From: Batkoa obscura
Taxonomy: Eukaryota > Entomophthoromycota > Entomophthoromycetes > Entomophthorales > Batkoaceae
DNA length: 64,000 bases
Direction: 5' to 3'
Assembly: GCA_030770535.1 (NCBI GenBank)
Contig: JASVEC010000001.1
Span: 930,001 to 994,000, forward strand
A program made the position numbers and the translations under genes. Position 1 is the stretch's first letter, and each line of letters opens with the position of its first letter. The notes under the pieces are model-generated. The model made no database searches and was not told the origin of the DNA. It saw only the letters and a program-made list of their open reading frames with translations. This document shows, in pieces, positions 43,143-55,626 of the stretch.

Positions 43143-43652
43143 ATGACGACTAAAAAACAAGAAAACGAAACAAAGTTAGAAGCAAAAGAAAGCGATATAA
43201 ATATAGAAGGCATTGCACCAGAGTTAGGGTAGGGAATAAAGTGAATTAACAAATAATTTTATTTTATTTTATTTTATTTTAGAATTAACTATCCATTTCC
43301 ACCAGCTTTAAAATATAGCTATCCAGAACCAGATGAAAAAATAATAAGGAACATAGCGCACGCTTTACTTCATGATAAGAAATTTTATATAAACACATTA
43401 AATTTGATGAATAAGATGAATTTACCACCACCGTTTGAAATGGATAAAGAAATAGTACATAAAAATAATAAGTAATATTTTTATACTGATTGGGTTTAGG
43501 AAAAGAGATTGGAGGAAGATCCAGGGTTGAGTTTAATTATTAAAAAGAAGGACCCTCTTTTGGCAAGCGATGAATCGGAAATGGAATTAAGTGAGGATGA
43601 AAATTTGGCTAAAGTTAAACTTATTTCCTCATTAAAGAAAAGAAGAAAGTAA
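43143..43652 (+). CDS. Small protein resembling the linker region of U11/U12-65K (RNPC3), three exons, 136 aa
   Basis: Exons 43143-43228, 43283-43454 and 43500-43652. The joined protein has IAPELGINYPFPPALKYSYP, EPDEKIIRNIAHALLHDKKF, YINTLNLMNKMNLPPPFEMD, then EKRLEEDPGLSLI and an acidic SDESEMELSEDE before a basic end. The YPFPPxLxYxYPxPD ... NI..AL ... FY...L.LMNKMNLPPPF pattern is what I remember of the segment between the two RNA-recognition motifs of the minor-spliceosome 65K protein. Neither RRM is present: the N-terminus is only ~30 residues and the gene ends after the acidic part. It may be a stand-alone partner-binding subunit or a shortened orthologue. The family call rests on memory of the motif, not on a search. 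Confidence 0.6.
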
Positions 43653-43802
43653 TACTTTTGTATTTGATTATATTATTATTATGAGTTAACAACTATCTAT
43701 TTTATAAAATAGCTTTTTGATTTTATAAAATACTAACACATTAGATATATGAAATAAATTCTGCTATGTATTAAACAACTATATTGCTTTGGTTTTAAAA
43801 TA

Positions 43803-43903
43803 TGGGGATGTATTTTTTTGTTTAAGAGTTTTACTAACAATCTTTCCGCTGAAATAGCACTTAAAAAATGAAAAAAATAATGAAGCCAAAAAAAACATCT
43901 CCA
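43803..43903 (-). mobile_element. MITE family 1, copy 19
   Basis: 101 bp, flanked by TA at 43801-43802 and 43904-43905. Termini are TGGGGATGT and ACATCTCCA. It lies between the RNPC3-like gene and the Tyr-rich protein gene. Confidence 0.95.
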
Positions 43904-44110
43904 TAACTGTTTCAATGTATGAATATACGCTAATATTTTTAAATAGTCATAAACCACAAAATAGATTGGTATTTATAATCTAAATAATAAACTAAAATGT
44001 TTAAAACAATTATTTATAAATATGCTTTATTAATGAAGTAAAATGGAAATTAAAATGAACTTTAAATGCTTTTTTCAATACATATAGTTAGCTATGATCC
44101 ACTGGTTAAG

Positions 44111-45925
44111 TTAATAATATGTACTGGTGGTAGCGTAGGTTGGAGTGGAGTAGTAGGTAGAAGTTGGTGAGTAGTATGCTGAAGTTTGGGTACCATAATT
44201 ATTCCAATTATTTTGGGTGTTACTGTTATAATTAGCTGGATAACGATTCCAAACAGCTTGATTATTATTCATATTTCCATTAAAAGCAGCATAACGATTT
44301 AAATGTTGACCGATGGCTCCATGGGCGTTATATGGAAGATTTTGACTGTAACCCATTTGATTTAAAGATGGTAAATTATTTGGGGCTTGTTCAACCATAT
44401 CATCATCACAATCGCTAACCATTACAACTTCATAACGGATACGACATTTCTTGCTACGTGGCATACTGGCTGTTTCACATTTAGCTGGTGCAGAGTAAGC
44501 TGGAGCACTATAGGCTGGGGCAGTGTAGGCTGGGGCAGTGTAGGCTGGAGCACTATAAGAGGAAGTGTAAGCTGGAGCACTGTAAGATGAAGTATAAGCT
44601 GGAGCACTATAGGCCGGGGCAGTGTAGGCTGGAGCAGTGTAAGATGAAGTATAGGCTGGAGCTGTGTATGATGAAGTGTAGGCTGGAGCACTATATGATG
44701 AAGTATAGGCTGGAGCACTATAAGATGAAGTATAAGCTGGAGCAGTGTAAGATGAAGTATAAGCTGGAGCAGTGTAAGATGAAGTGTAGGCTGGAGCACT
44801 GTATGATGAAGTATAGGCTGGAGCAGTGTAAGATGAAGTATAGGCTGGAGCAGTATAAGATGAAGTATAAGCTGGAGCACTATATGATGAAGTATAAGCT
44901 GGAGCACTATAAGATGAAGTATAGGCTGGAGCAGTGTAAGATGAAGTATAAGCTGGAGCACTATAAGATGAAGTATAGGCTGGAGCAGTGTAAGATGAAG
45001 TATAGGCTGGAGCAGTGTAAGATGAAGTATAAGCTGGAGCACTATAAGATGAAGTATAAGCTGGAGCACTATAAGATGAAGTATAAGCTGGAGCACTATA
45101 AGATGAAGTATAAGCTGGAGCAGTGTAAGATGAAGTATAGGCTGGAGCAGTGTAAGATGAAGTATAAGCTGGAGCACTATATGATGAAGTATAAGCTGGA
45201 GCACTATAAGATGAAGTATAAGCTGGAGCACTGTATGATGAAGTATAGGCTGGAGCACTATAAGAGGATGTATAAGCTGGAGCACTGTAAGAAGAAGCAT
45301 AGGTAGAGGTTGAGCAAGAGGTTGAGGAAGAGTAAGAGCAGGTTGAGCATGCTTTTGAGGTGTAAGCTGAAGTAGTGTAATAGCTGGAGCTAGAATACTT
45401 TGAAGTGTAAACCGGAGTAGTATAATAGCTAGAGGTATAAGCTGGAGTAGTGTAATGAGAGGAAGAAGAGGTATAAGCTGGAGCAGTGTAATGAGAGGAA
45501 GAAGAGGTATAAGCTGGAGCAGTGTAATGAGAGGAAGAAGAGGTATAATAGCTAGATGAATAATGGGAACCAGTGCCATATGTTGAGGTAGTACAGCTAG
45601 TCGATGACTTAGTGTATGCAGGAGTAGTATAGTGTTGAGAAGTATAACTTGGAGTTACATAATGTTGAGAAGTATAATAGCTAGAAGAATGATAGTGACC
45701 AGTTGAAGTAGTGCATGAAGATGAAGAGGAGTAACCTTTAGTATTATAGTTATTCCAGTTATTTGAAGAGCCATGTCCATAGTCTTCTACATCATAATCA
45801 TTTGAGCTTCCATAAATGTTGGAGCTTTCATAATTATTGGAGTTTCCATAGTTGTTATTATACTTTGGGTTAGCAGCGATGGTAGAAACCAACAAAGTAA
45901 AGATTGAAAAGATTAATTGAACCAT
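44111..45925 (-). CDS. Secreted tyrosine-rich repeat protein (604 aa)
   Basis: ATG 45,925; signal peptide MVQLIFSIFTLLVSTIAA. An Asn/Tyr/Ser-rich part follows (NNNYGNSNNYESSNIYGSSN), then Ser/Thr/Tyr-rich segments (SSHYTAPAYTS). About 30 tandem copies of the nonapeptide YTSSY(S/T)APA occupy roughly residues 210-480. After the repeats comes a short non-repeated part with CETASMPRSKKCRIRYEVVM and DCDDDMVEQ, then a Tyr/Asn-rich tail ending STYY. Few Cys; no GPI signal. Likely an extracellular wall, spore-coat or adhesive protein. Regular Tyr at every 4-5 residues could allow dityrosine or quinone cross-linking, which is inference. Single exon. Confidence 0.8.
   Translation of the reverse strand: MVQLIFSIFTLLVSTIAANPKYNNNYGNSNNYESSNIYGSSNDYDVEDYGHGSSNNWNNYNTKGYSSSSSCTTSTGHYHSSSYYTSQHYVTPSYTSQHYTTPAYTKSSTSCTTSTYGTGSHYSSSYYTSSSSHYTAPAYTSSSSHYTAPAYTSSSSHYTTPAYTSSYYTTPVYTSKYSSSSYYTTSAYTSKACSTCSYSSSTSCSTSTYASSYSAPAYTSSYSAPAYTSSYSAPAYTSSYSAPAYTSSYSAPAYTSSYTAPAYTSSYTAPAYTSSYSAPAYTSSYSAPAYTSSYSAPAYTSSYTAPAYTSSYTAPAYTSSYSAPAYTSSYTAPAYTSSYSAPAYTSSYSAPAYTSSYTAPAYTSSYTAPAYTSSYSAPAYTSSYTAPAYTSSYTAPAYTSSYSAPAYTSSYSAPAYTSSYTAPAYTSSYTAPAYTAPAYSAPAYTSSYSAPAYTSSYSAPAYTAPAYTAPAYSAPAYSAPAKCETASMPRSKKCRIRYEVVMVSDCDDDMVEQAPNNLPSLNQMGYSQNLPYNAHGAIGQHLNRYAAFNGNMNNNQAVWNRYPANYNSNTQNNWNNYGTQTSAYYSPTSTYYSTPTYATTSTYY
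44480..45300. repeat. 27-bp tandem coding repeat, ~30 units
   Basis: Consensus (plus strand) GGAGCAGTGTAAGATGAAGT followed by ATAAGCT. Ser/Thr alternation marks subtypes. Long open frames on the other strand and in other frames are products of the repeat, not genes. Confidence 0.95.
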
Positions 45926-48130
45926 TGAATTAATGAAATAAAGATTAAAATATAATTGCTTTTATAAATGTAATTTTGATGTTGTAGCTTAATTATCGGT
46001 TATAATATGCTAAAAGGTTAATACTATAATAGATAAGGAGAATTTGTAAATGATCTAAATCTAATTACAATACAATTGTAATTAATAACTGAATAAAACA
46101 GATATTTAAATTGATTAATGATATTTTATAATTTTAGACATAGAAATTTACAGTTATTTATACTGTTTGTTAAAAAGAATGTTGATGTATTTTGGTAATA
46201 ATTCTAACTCCACACAGGACCATAAAAATTTCAATTATCACGATTGAGTTTTTTATTTAAATTAAAAAATAGCTCTATAAAATGGGGGTGCACTATTGGA
46301 TTACTAGTAATTTAGCTTACTACAGAAATTCATCACAATCTCTCCAGTTTTTACTTGATTTGAAAATTGGACTTGAATTTCTTTGCTAATATTATTAAAG
46401 TTTAATTTTCTCCAAATAGATATTTCATTGTAATGTGAATAAAATGTTAGAATGGATATTATAATTGGAGACATTAAAATTACTTGGATTTTTACCTTTA
46501 TTATTTTTACTACTTTACTATATTTAGAAGAATCTCTATTTAAATGATTATTTATATAAAACATTATTTTTTAAAAATTAGAAATTCAAATATAGTCAAA
46601 TATCGCAATATAGTAACAAGCCATTAAAATAATTTTATATAAAAGTTTAACTTTATTAATGATTTAAAATAAATAATAGAGAATAAATGATAAATATAGA
46701 TGGTTTTAAACAGATGTTATTTTTATTTTTAGATTCCAATCTTTATTTGTTTTAGTAACTAATTAAATAGATATCAAAGCTAAAATTTTCTAAAACTAAT
46801 ATAAAACCTTTTGATGACAGTTACTTTAATTAGTAGGATAAAAATTAAGGAGTGGAAATGTTAAAATTAATCAATGATAATTATACTAACTGAAATATTA
46901 AACAAGGTTATCTACTATATTCTACAAAACCCTTAAAAGAACTACGCATCCAAATATTCTAATGATAATAATGAAGAATATCATTTCAAAAATAGAATAT
47001 TTTTCCTTTAAGTGCAATAGTATATTGCGTTTAAGTATCAACTTGTTGATATATTACTGCTATAACTATAATAAAAGTAAAAAAGTAAATACAGATATGA
47101 CGATAATGATTCTGGTTTGATTAATGGACATCAACGGTTTCTAATTTTTAAAAATATCAAAAATGATTAAACAACCAATATCAAAACAAAATACGCCAAT
47201 ATAACGGTTATATCAAGATATAACAGTGTTTTTTAATAAAGATAACTTAAATATGCCTGTAAGCTTCTTTTATATTATTTTTTTATTTGAAACTATAGGG
47301 TTATTTCAAAAACAATCATACTTTTTTGGTCATTAAATAAGCTAGTTATTACTTGCAACAGAAGCTACATTCTATGTCTAAGAAGAAAAATGATATTCAA
47401 GTAAAGGTACTTTGATATTGCTATTCGATACCTTTACCCATTAATTTATCCAAAATCTTTGATTAATTTAAAAACTACTTTATAATTAAAATCAAAAATC
47501 AAAAAATTATTGATTATAATTTTAAAAAATAAAAAACAAAACACTATAAGGTCAATCAATTAATCTAACTTATTTATCCAAGTGATAAACGTTTATTTCC
47601 ATAATAACTATAATTTTTTTTGCCTTTTCAGAGCTTATTAGAACAATTATTACTGAGATAATCTTATATTTTTATTATTTTTTATCAGATTCTATAAAAA
47701 ATACATTCCAGCTTTTAAAGCATTATATTGTTTTTTTTAAATCAACTCTTTACTGAAAATGTGTTATTATTTTCAGCTATCATAATAATATAATTTATTA
47801 TTATAACTATTACTATTTTATTAATCATCTATTGCTTGTTGGATAATAATAGTAACATAACTATTATTATAATCACTTGAATTAGACTAAACTTACATTG
47901 TATCTACAACCACATTATTAAACTCTATTTTATAATAATTTTAAATTATTATAAACACAGCTAACTCCTTTTATTTATAAAAAGATCATCAGCTTTTCAA
48001 ATAATACAATTGTATCTATTTTTTAATATTTTGAAAGGTAAAAACCTAAGTATTTTATTAAAAATAAACTAATTTATATTGATCAATCATAAGTATAGTT
48101 TCTTCCATCTCAAAATCAACTTCTAGAATA
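45926..48130. other. Mostly gene-free AT-rich region
   Basis: Apart from the weak small frame at 46,304-46,564 there is nothing I can support. Confidence 0.45.
46304..46564 (-). CDS. Hypothetical 86-aa protein, doubtful
   Basis: ATG 46,564 to stop 46,304. One hydrophobic segment (VILMSPIIISILTFYS) preceded by a basic stretch; the rest (NFNNISKEIQVQFSNQVKTG) is coding-like in composition. A GT...AG pair inside could also be an intron. No family recognised; it could be chance. Confidence 0.25.
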   Translation of the reverse strand: MFYINNHLNRDSSKYSKVVKIIKVKIQVILMSPIIISILTFYSHYNEISIWRKLNFNNISKEIQVQFSNQVKTGEIVMNFCSKLNY

Positions 48131-48134
48131 ACTA

Positions 48135-48335
48135 TTTCATTTTCAAGCAACAAATGTTCCTAGCTCTCAACTCAGCAAAAAAGCATCTTCCACTTTTTGC
48201 CATTCTAATTCTCAAAAATCTGCAATTGAAAACCAGTCCAACTTTGAAGCTAGTAACCAAAATTTAAAATCCCAAGATTCAATTCCGATCCCAACTCCAG
48301 CTTCATGGTCGAAAAAAAAAAAATTAAGATGCTAA
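48135..48335 (+). pseudogene. Possible terminal exon or coding relic upstream of RRP5
   Basis: Open frame without ATG after a possible acceptor (CTTCTAG). It reads FQATNVPSSQLSKKASSTFC, then NQSNFEASNQNLKSQDSIPI and PTPASWSKKKKLRC, then TAA. The Ser/Asn/Gln-rich, basic-ended sequence looks coding, but no upstream exon was identified. It ends ~50 bp before the RRP5 ATG, so as a live gene the spacing would be very tight. Confidence 0.3.
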
Positions 48336-48387
48336 TTTCCTTTAACTCAAAAGAAAATTGAAAAAATAGAATAAAAGAACGACGATT

Positions 48388-51300
48388 ATGGGCAATAATA
48401 AAAGAGGGTTAAGTCCAGTTAAAAGTAAAGATTTTCCGCGTGGAAAAATCGAGAAGAAGACAGATGATAAAGTTGATGAAAGAGAAAGAGAGGTAATTAT
48501 AGATTTCTATTTCTATTTTATTAAAGTGAAGATTAATTCTTTTTTCAATAGGATGTTTTATTTTCCACTCCAAAAGAAAAAAAATCTCGTACAATAAAAA
48601 AGAATAAGAATACAAAATCTCAACCGAGTGATGAACCAAAACTTGAATCTGAAGAAGTTAAATTAGATACTACTCTTACTAAGGTAAACCCTCATCAATT
48701 TCATAATTTTTTTACAAGAATTAAAACCATAAATCTTCTATAGGATTTATCTACTTCCACCTTAATGTTAGGTACAGTGAGCCGTATCTTACCATTAGGT
48801 TTAGTCATTTCTTTACCAAATATGATCACAGCTAGTTGTGATATAACTGAAATATCTTCCGAATATACCAAACAATTAGAACTTATAGAATCTGAAGACC
48901 CATCCTCAGTACCTGATCTTAATTCAATGTATCAATTAGGAGAATATGTATTATGTAGTGTTAAAAAAATTGATTTAGAAAGTAAAAAAGATCGAGTTAA
49001 AATTAGTTTATTACCTAAGGCGATCAATTCAGGTGTTATAGCTAAAGACATTACTGAAGGTCTAATGCTTGCTGGTAGTATTAAAAGTATAGAAGATCAT
49101 GGTATTCAATTGGATTTAGGTATTAAAGATAAAATTGGATTTTTACCAAAGAGTGAATATGAAGATAGTAGCAATGTTTTGATGGTAGGAAAAACAATTA
49201 TGTGCTGTATTGAAACTATTAATGGTAGAGTGATTAATTTAAGTTATAACAATAAGAATAAAAAGAAAGTCAATAAACCAATAAGTCATATTAATTCTAT
49301 CATTCCCGGTATTCAAGTAGATTGTAAAATTAAACAAGTATTATCGAATGGATTAAAAGTGTTATTTATGGGATTTTATGAAGCTACGATTAATTTTTTT
49401 AATTTAAAAGAAAATCCAATGCATATTCAAGATTTAAATCAACATTATCAAATTGGTAAAAGTTTAAAAGCAAGAGTTATATTAACTAGTATTACTTCGA
49501 TGGAGAAAAAGATTCAACTTTCTTTAAGACCGCATATCTTAGCTTTTGTCAATATTCATCAAGCATTGAGTAGCTTTAAGCCTGGTAAACAATTAAGTAA
49601 AGTTAATATTGTTAGAAATGATCCTCGTTCAGGGTTATTATGTATGGCTTATAAGCAATCGGAGGTTAAAGAAGTGGAGGAAAGTAACGATGATGAAGAG
49701 GTTGAAAATGATGCTATAGAATCTGAAGAAGAATCTGAAGAAGAGGATGATGATAGTGTTATGGGATCCGATATAGAAGAAGGTAATGAAGAAGAAAGTA
49801 AAGAGGATCTCAAAGAATTAAATGAGGAAGAAGAAGAATTTGAAAAGGTTCCAATGTTTGTACCATTTTCTAAAGTATCTGATAAAGTATTAGAAAGTTT
49901 AAATGTGAAAGGAGGACTTTATAATGTTGGTACGGAACATTCTGCAAGAGTTATTGGATCTTATGGATTCGAAGGGTTTATTAGATTAACTTTAGAAGAG
50001 TCCGTTGTTCAAGATGAATTTTATAGTATTAATGATTTAAATGCAGGTATGTTGGTCACTGCTACAGTTAAAGAAATCAAAAAAGGAAAAGGTGTTGAAG
50101 TTAGTTTAAGTAAAAATTTACAACATGCATTTATTCCATTGTCTCAAGTTGCTGATAGCGAAGTTTATGCATTAGATAAACGATTTAAAATTGGACAAAC
50201 AGTCCCATGTAGAGTATTAAAAGTTTATTTAGATACTAAAAGCATTATATTAACTTGTAAGAAATCATTATTAAATAGTAAATTACCAATTATATCAAAA
50301 GAGGAAGATGTTATCCCAGGTGTCCAATCTCATGGTGTTATTTCAAAGATATTAGATACTGGTTGTGTAGTTCATTTTTATAATGGTATATCAGGGTTTG
50401 CTCCATTAAATCAATTGAGTGAAAAAATAATTGATGAACCTAAGAAAACTTTTAGAGTGGGTCAAGTAATCAAATGTACTATTAAAAGCAAAACGGAAAA
50501 TAGAATTTCTATTAGTTTTAAAAATAATGAACAAAAAGAAAAGGTAGATATTAGTAAATTAAAAGAAGAAGTAGATAAATTAAAAGTGGGCACTTTAGTC
50601 AATGGTATTATTTCTTCAATTGAAGATAATCGATTTTTAGTTCAATTAGAGAATAGTAATGTTATGGCAATTTTATATTATGCTCATTTAAGTGATCATT
50701 CGGAAAAACATTGTTTTGATATCGCTAAAAATGGATTTAAAATTGGACAATCAATTGAAAATTTATTAATTTTAAGTAAAGACAATCGTATGAAAGTAAT
50801 TGTTACAATGAAATCATTAATTAAAAAAGCCATTCAATTGAATTCATTATTAGTCCCAGAGAAGATTGAAGGAGTTAAACAAGGAGACGTGTTAATTGGA
50901 TTTGTTAAAGGATTAACTACTTATGGTGTATTTGTTAATTTTTTAAATGATGTTAAAGGACTAGCTCCATTAAGTAATTTATCTAATAAGTTTGTCAATA
51001 ATACAGCTGATTTGTTTTTTATTGGACAAACTGTTATTGCTTTAGTAGAAAATGTTAATCAAAATCAGCAAGTTTCATTAAATTTAAAATCGGATATTAT
51101 TAATCAAAAAATTCAACAAAATGAACAAATCAAACAATTAAATATTGAACAATTATTTATTCAATCTTATTTTGAAGAAAATGAACAAATCAAAACTAAG
51201 GATAATAAACAAAAACAAATGAATTATTATTTAGGTCAATTAATTGAAGTTGAATTAAAACAAAAATTGAATTATGGTTGGTTATTTAAAGTTAATAATA

Positions 51301-54300
51301 ATATTGAGGGATTAGCTACTTTAGATCATTTACCTCAACAAAATTATTCAATTGGTGATAAAATTCAAGGTAGAATATTAGATATTGATAGTCAAAATAA
51401 TATGATAGATTTATCTTTTAATATGAAATTTAGTAAAGATAAATATCAACCTAAATTCAATTCAAATAATAAATCAAATAAAATGGATAAAGAAATTAAG
51501 GATTTATTAATAGAACAATTAAATAATAATAATAATAATACATCAGCAATTATTGAATTAGTTAAAGAAGATTATTTAATTGTGTCTTTACCACAATATA
51601 AAGATATAATTAGTTATGTTAATATTAAATCATATAATGAGCGTACATCACCCTTTTTAAAATATAAATATTTACAACAAATTGATTGTAATTTAATTCA
51701 ATTAAATGAGAATAAAAATCAAATATTATTAAAACTAAATAATAATAATAATACTAAAAATAAAATCAATAATAATAGTAAAATCAATAATAATAATAAT
51801 AATATTAAAGGACTAGAAATTGGTAAAGAAGTTACAGGTGTTGTTATGAAAGTATTGAAGAATTCACATAGAATAAGAGTTAGTTTACCAGAACTCAAAA
51901 CTAATGGATTAATGGATTTTAATCAAATATTTAATAATTATAATCAAATTGAGGATCCACTAAAGCCATTTAAAGATTTTCCAGTTAATAAACAAATTCA
52001 ATGTAAGATTATTGATATTTATGAACTAAAAGTAAAAACGTCAATTAAAAATAAAAAAAATAAGATTATTGAATTATCTATGTTAAATGAAGACAATAAT
52101 AATAAGGATGAATATTCAATTGGCGATAAAGTATTAGGATTTATTAAAACAGTTGATAAGAAGGGTATTTTAGTTAAATTAAAGAATAATCGATTAGGAT
52201 TAATTAATTATTTTGATATTTCTAAAGAATATAATATAATTAATAATTATCAACAATTGTTTAAAATAGGTATGCCATTAGAAGTAAAATTATTAGAAAC
52301 AATTAAAGAAGATAAAAAAATTATTAATTTAACTTTAATTAATTGTAAATTATCAACTATGAAATACGATGTTTATCCAATAGCTTATCAATCTTTATCT
52401 GAAATTAAAGTGGATAGTTTATTAACTGGAAAAATGAATTTGACAGATGTAAAGAAGAATTTGATGAATGGATTTGCTTTAAAATTTCATATTAAAAATA
52501 ATGAATATTCAGAATTAAAAGATATTAACGTCAAAGTACAAATAGATCAATTACAAGATAATTATAAAGATATTATTAATTTTATTAATGAAAATTATAA
52601 TTCCTTTTTAAAATTAAAAGTACTACAAGTTAATGAAGATACAATATTTGCTTCATTAAGAGAATCCATTGTTAATAATAATAATTTTATTGGAAGTGTT
52701 AAAAATCAATTATTTGAAGCTATTGAAGATGAATTAATTGAAGGTAATGAAGTTACTGGATTTGTTAAGAAGATTACAGATCGTGGAATTAAATTATATT
52801 TAAATAATGATACTTTTGCTTTAATTGATAATGAAAATTTAATTAATTCAATTGGTAAAGATTGGAATAAAAAAATTCAACAATGTGATGTTTTAAATGG
52901 AAAAGTTGAATCGTAAGTTTAATTATAATAATAATAATCAAATAACAATATTAATCTCATATTAATTATTTAGTATTATTGATGGTAAAATCAAACTTAA
53001 TACTATTACTATAATCAGTAGTATTATCCCCAAACTTAAAGTCAAAAAGCCAATTGTTATAGAAAATGGAAGTTTTGTAATTGTAAAAGCCAAAATATTA
53101 AGAGCTCATAAAGGAGCAATTACTATGTTAATATTGAGAAATCGAAAATTAGCTGTTTGTGCTAAAAATGATCATCGATGTGAATTTCCAAAGAATATTA
53201 ATAATTTAAAGAAAAATCAAATTGTAGATGTTGCTTTAATGGATTTTGATGAAAATAAAAATGCTTATTTAGCTTCATTTAATCAATTGAGTAAAGACGA
53301 TGGGGAGAGTGAGAACGAAAGTGAAGAAGAAGAAGAAGAAGAAGAGGAGATGGAAGATGTTAAAGAAAGTAAAGAAAATGAAGATGAAATTGATATGGAA
53401 GAAGAAGTTATGGAATCATCTGAAGAAATGGAACCATTGGATATTGATGAAGATGTAGAATCTTCAGAAGAAGAAGAAAATATTATGGACATTGAAGATG
53501 AAATGGAAGATAGTGAATCCGAATCTCAACCAAAAAAGAAAAAAGAAAAGAGTCGATATTTATTACCAGAAGATACTACGGCTGATCAAAAAGCACCTCA
53601 AGTAGCTGATGATTATGAAAAATTAATTTTAGCTTCACCCAATGCCTCTTATCTTTGGATTAATTATATGGCATATCATTTACAATTAACTAATTTAGAA
53701 AAAGCAAGACAAGTTGGACAAAGAGCATTACAAACAATTAGTTTAAAAGAAGAAAATGAACGATTTAATGTTCATGTTGCTTTAATTAAATTAGAATATA
53801 AATTTGGAACCAAAGAAACATTAGAAAAACAATTTCAAATATCTAAAGTATCAGTTAATCAACCTAAACATTTGTATTTACAATTAGCTAATACTTACAA
53901 AGAAGATAAAAATGATCAAGAAGTAGAAAAAGTATATTCACAAATGCAAAAACGATTTGCACAAAGTCAAAAAATTTGGTTGACTCAAGTGGAATATTAT
54001 TTAATTAAAAAACGAAATGAGCAAGCACAAAAAATATTATCGCAATCATTAAAATCATTACCAAAAAGAAAACATATTAAAATCATTTTCAAAGCTGCTC
54101 AATTACATTATAAATATACAAATTTTGAAACAGCAAGAACTTTATTTGAGGGGATCTTAGCCAATTATCAAAATAAATTGGATATTTGGGCCGTTTATAT
54201 TGATATGGAAGTTAAGTATAGTAAAGATTTAGATTATGTTCGAGGTATTTTTAATAGAGTATTGAAGCTCAATTGGTCATCTAAGAAAGTTAAATTTTTG

Positions 54301-54399
54301 TTTAAAAAATATTTGGCTATTGAAAATCAAAATGGCGATGTTCAAAAGATTCAATATGTTAAACAATTGGCGGCAGATTATGTTAATTCATTGAATTAG
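48388..54399 (+). CDS. RRP5: rRNA biogenesis protein RRP5 (PDCD11 in animals), four exons, ~1943 aa
   Basis: Nucleolar U3-associated factor needed for processing pre-rRNA towards both 18S and 5.8S rRNA. Exons 48388-48492, 48552-48683, 48744-52912 and 52974-54399; phases agree. The N-terminal KDFPRGK is the family hallmark. A long array of S1 RNA-binding repeats follows (for example VPCRVLKVYLDTKSIILTCK and VLIGFVKGLTTYGVFVNFLN), with two acidic stretches (near residues 385-430 and in exon 4) and Asn-rich inserts. The C-terminal ~270 residues are HAT/TPR-like repeats (SYLWINYMAYHLQLTNLEKA, FETARTLFEGILANYQNKLD, WAVYIDMEVKYSKDLDYVRG). Length is near yeast (~1729) and human (~1871) proteins. The gene looks intact. 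Confidence 0.95.
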
Positions 54400-54664
54400 A
54401 GAGAAGGAGAGAAGAGTTTATAGATTTATTATTTTTATTCTATTTTTAAAATATTAAGAAATAAAATTGGTTAATTTTGAAATTATTTATTATCATTTTT
54501 AAAAAAAAATAGTTTTGAAATCTCAAAAGTCTAAGTGTATTGAATTATTATCAAATTATAAAAAATATATTTAAAAATAAGTAAAGAGTAAAATATAGTT
54601 TATAAATTTTGTTTCTCGATAACAAAAGCTTACTTTAGTTTCAATTCATTCATTGATATAAAAA

Positions 54665-54850
54665 CACTTTCTAACTCCTAATTTCCATACTTGAACCCTT
54701 TTCATCTTCCTTTCTATTTCCTTCACTACCAATTTTCTAATATTTTTTTACAGCTACTGATTCTGATTCCACCTGTATACAAAAACTAGTTTATTCCAGA
54801 GCACTTTAATAAAATAATCCCTCTTTATTTTCAACTTTAATAGCCAAATT
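54665..54850 (-). pseudogene. 3' relic of a second prenylcysteine oxidase gene
   Basis: Minus-strand frame reads KVENKEGLFY, stop, SALE, stop, TSFCIQVESESVAVKKY, stop, KIGSEGNRKEDEKG. It matches the C-terminus of the live gene ~900 bp away (KVENGLYYLNAMEPAISCME, VETVAAKNIARLILEEVKKD). Only ~55 codons are recognisable; the remainder to ~55,600 has no homology I can see. A tandem duplicate that decayed. Confidence 0.7.
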
Positions 54851-54859
54851 ATTTAAAAA

Positions 54860-55620
54860 AAAAAATTTAAAATATTTAATTGATGTTTCAAGAAAACTCT
54901 GGATTCATTCCTGAATTTCTATTGACAATACTTTATTTTTGGACCTAATGTTTCTATCCCTTATTTTGGATAGTTTATTAATTGAAAGGGGGTCTATCTT
55001 ATTCATTATTTATTTAAAACTATTCCTAATTGAATCCCAATCTTTTATTACAAGTAAAAAATTAAGTGAAGTGAAGTGATTTGATTTTCTGAAATTCAAA
55101 ACTCAACGATATAATCAAGTTTTTTAAAGCCTAAACTTAAGTACTAATTTGATATTCCACTTTTTTGCTAGCTAAGTGATATTTAATAGTTGAATTTGAC
55201 TTAGATAATATGGAGTAGCAAGGATGATGTAGTTCTAGAGTTTATTGAAAACTAAGTCATCCATCTTAATCAGTGTATTGAGCTTAAATTGACAGTTTTA
55301 TAATAAATTGGATGATTATTACAACTTTGATTGAAACAGAATAGGACTATTTTATATTTTATATTTTATATTTTATATTTCGTGTCTTCTCAGTTGAATC
55401 ATGACTATTTTTAAGATTTTTATATTCAACAAATTCAAAATTCAAAATGCTTGTCATGTTGAAATCAAACCAGTAGTAATAAAAATAAAATTCAATTAAA
55501 GTGTCTTTTATTTCTCAAAATCAATAAAAACTAAAAGTGGATTCCATAAATTTTATTTCATAATAATAATAAAAAGCACTTTAGCTTCAACTCTTCTTCC
55601 ATAGATTTAAAATCACTTTA
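54860..55620. other. Spacer between the relic and the live prenylcysteine oxidase gene
   Basis: AT-rich, with a short TATATTTTA repeat at ~55,350-55,380. No supported gene. Confidence 0.5.
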
Positions 55621-55626
55621 GAAACC

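Noticed and set aside
44480-45300. CRISPR-like regular array
   Set aside because: Units are contiguous without unique spacers and encode a nonapeptide; a eukaryotic coding repeat.
44422-45579. Long open frames overlapping the Tyr-rich gene on both strands
   Set aside because: They arise because the 27-bp repeat is open in several frames; only the minus-strand frame with a signal peptide makes a sensible protein.
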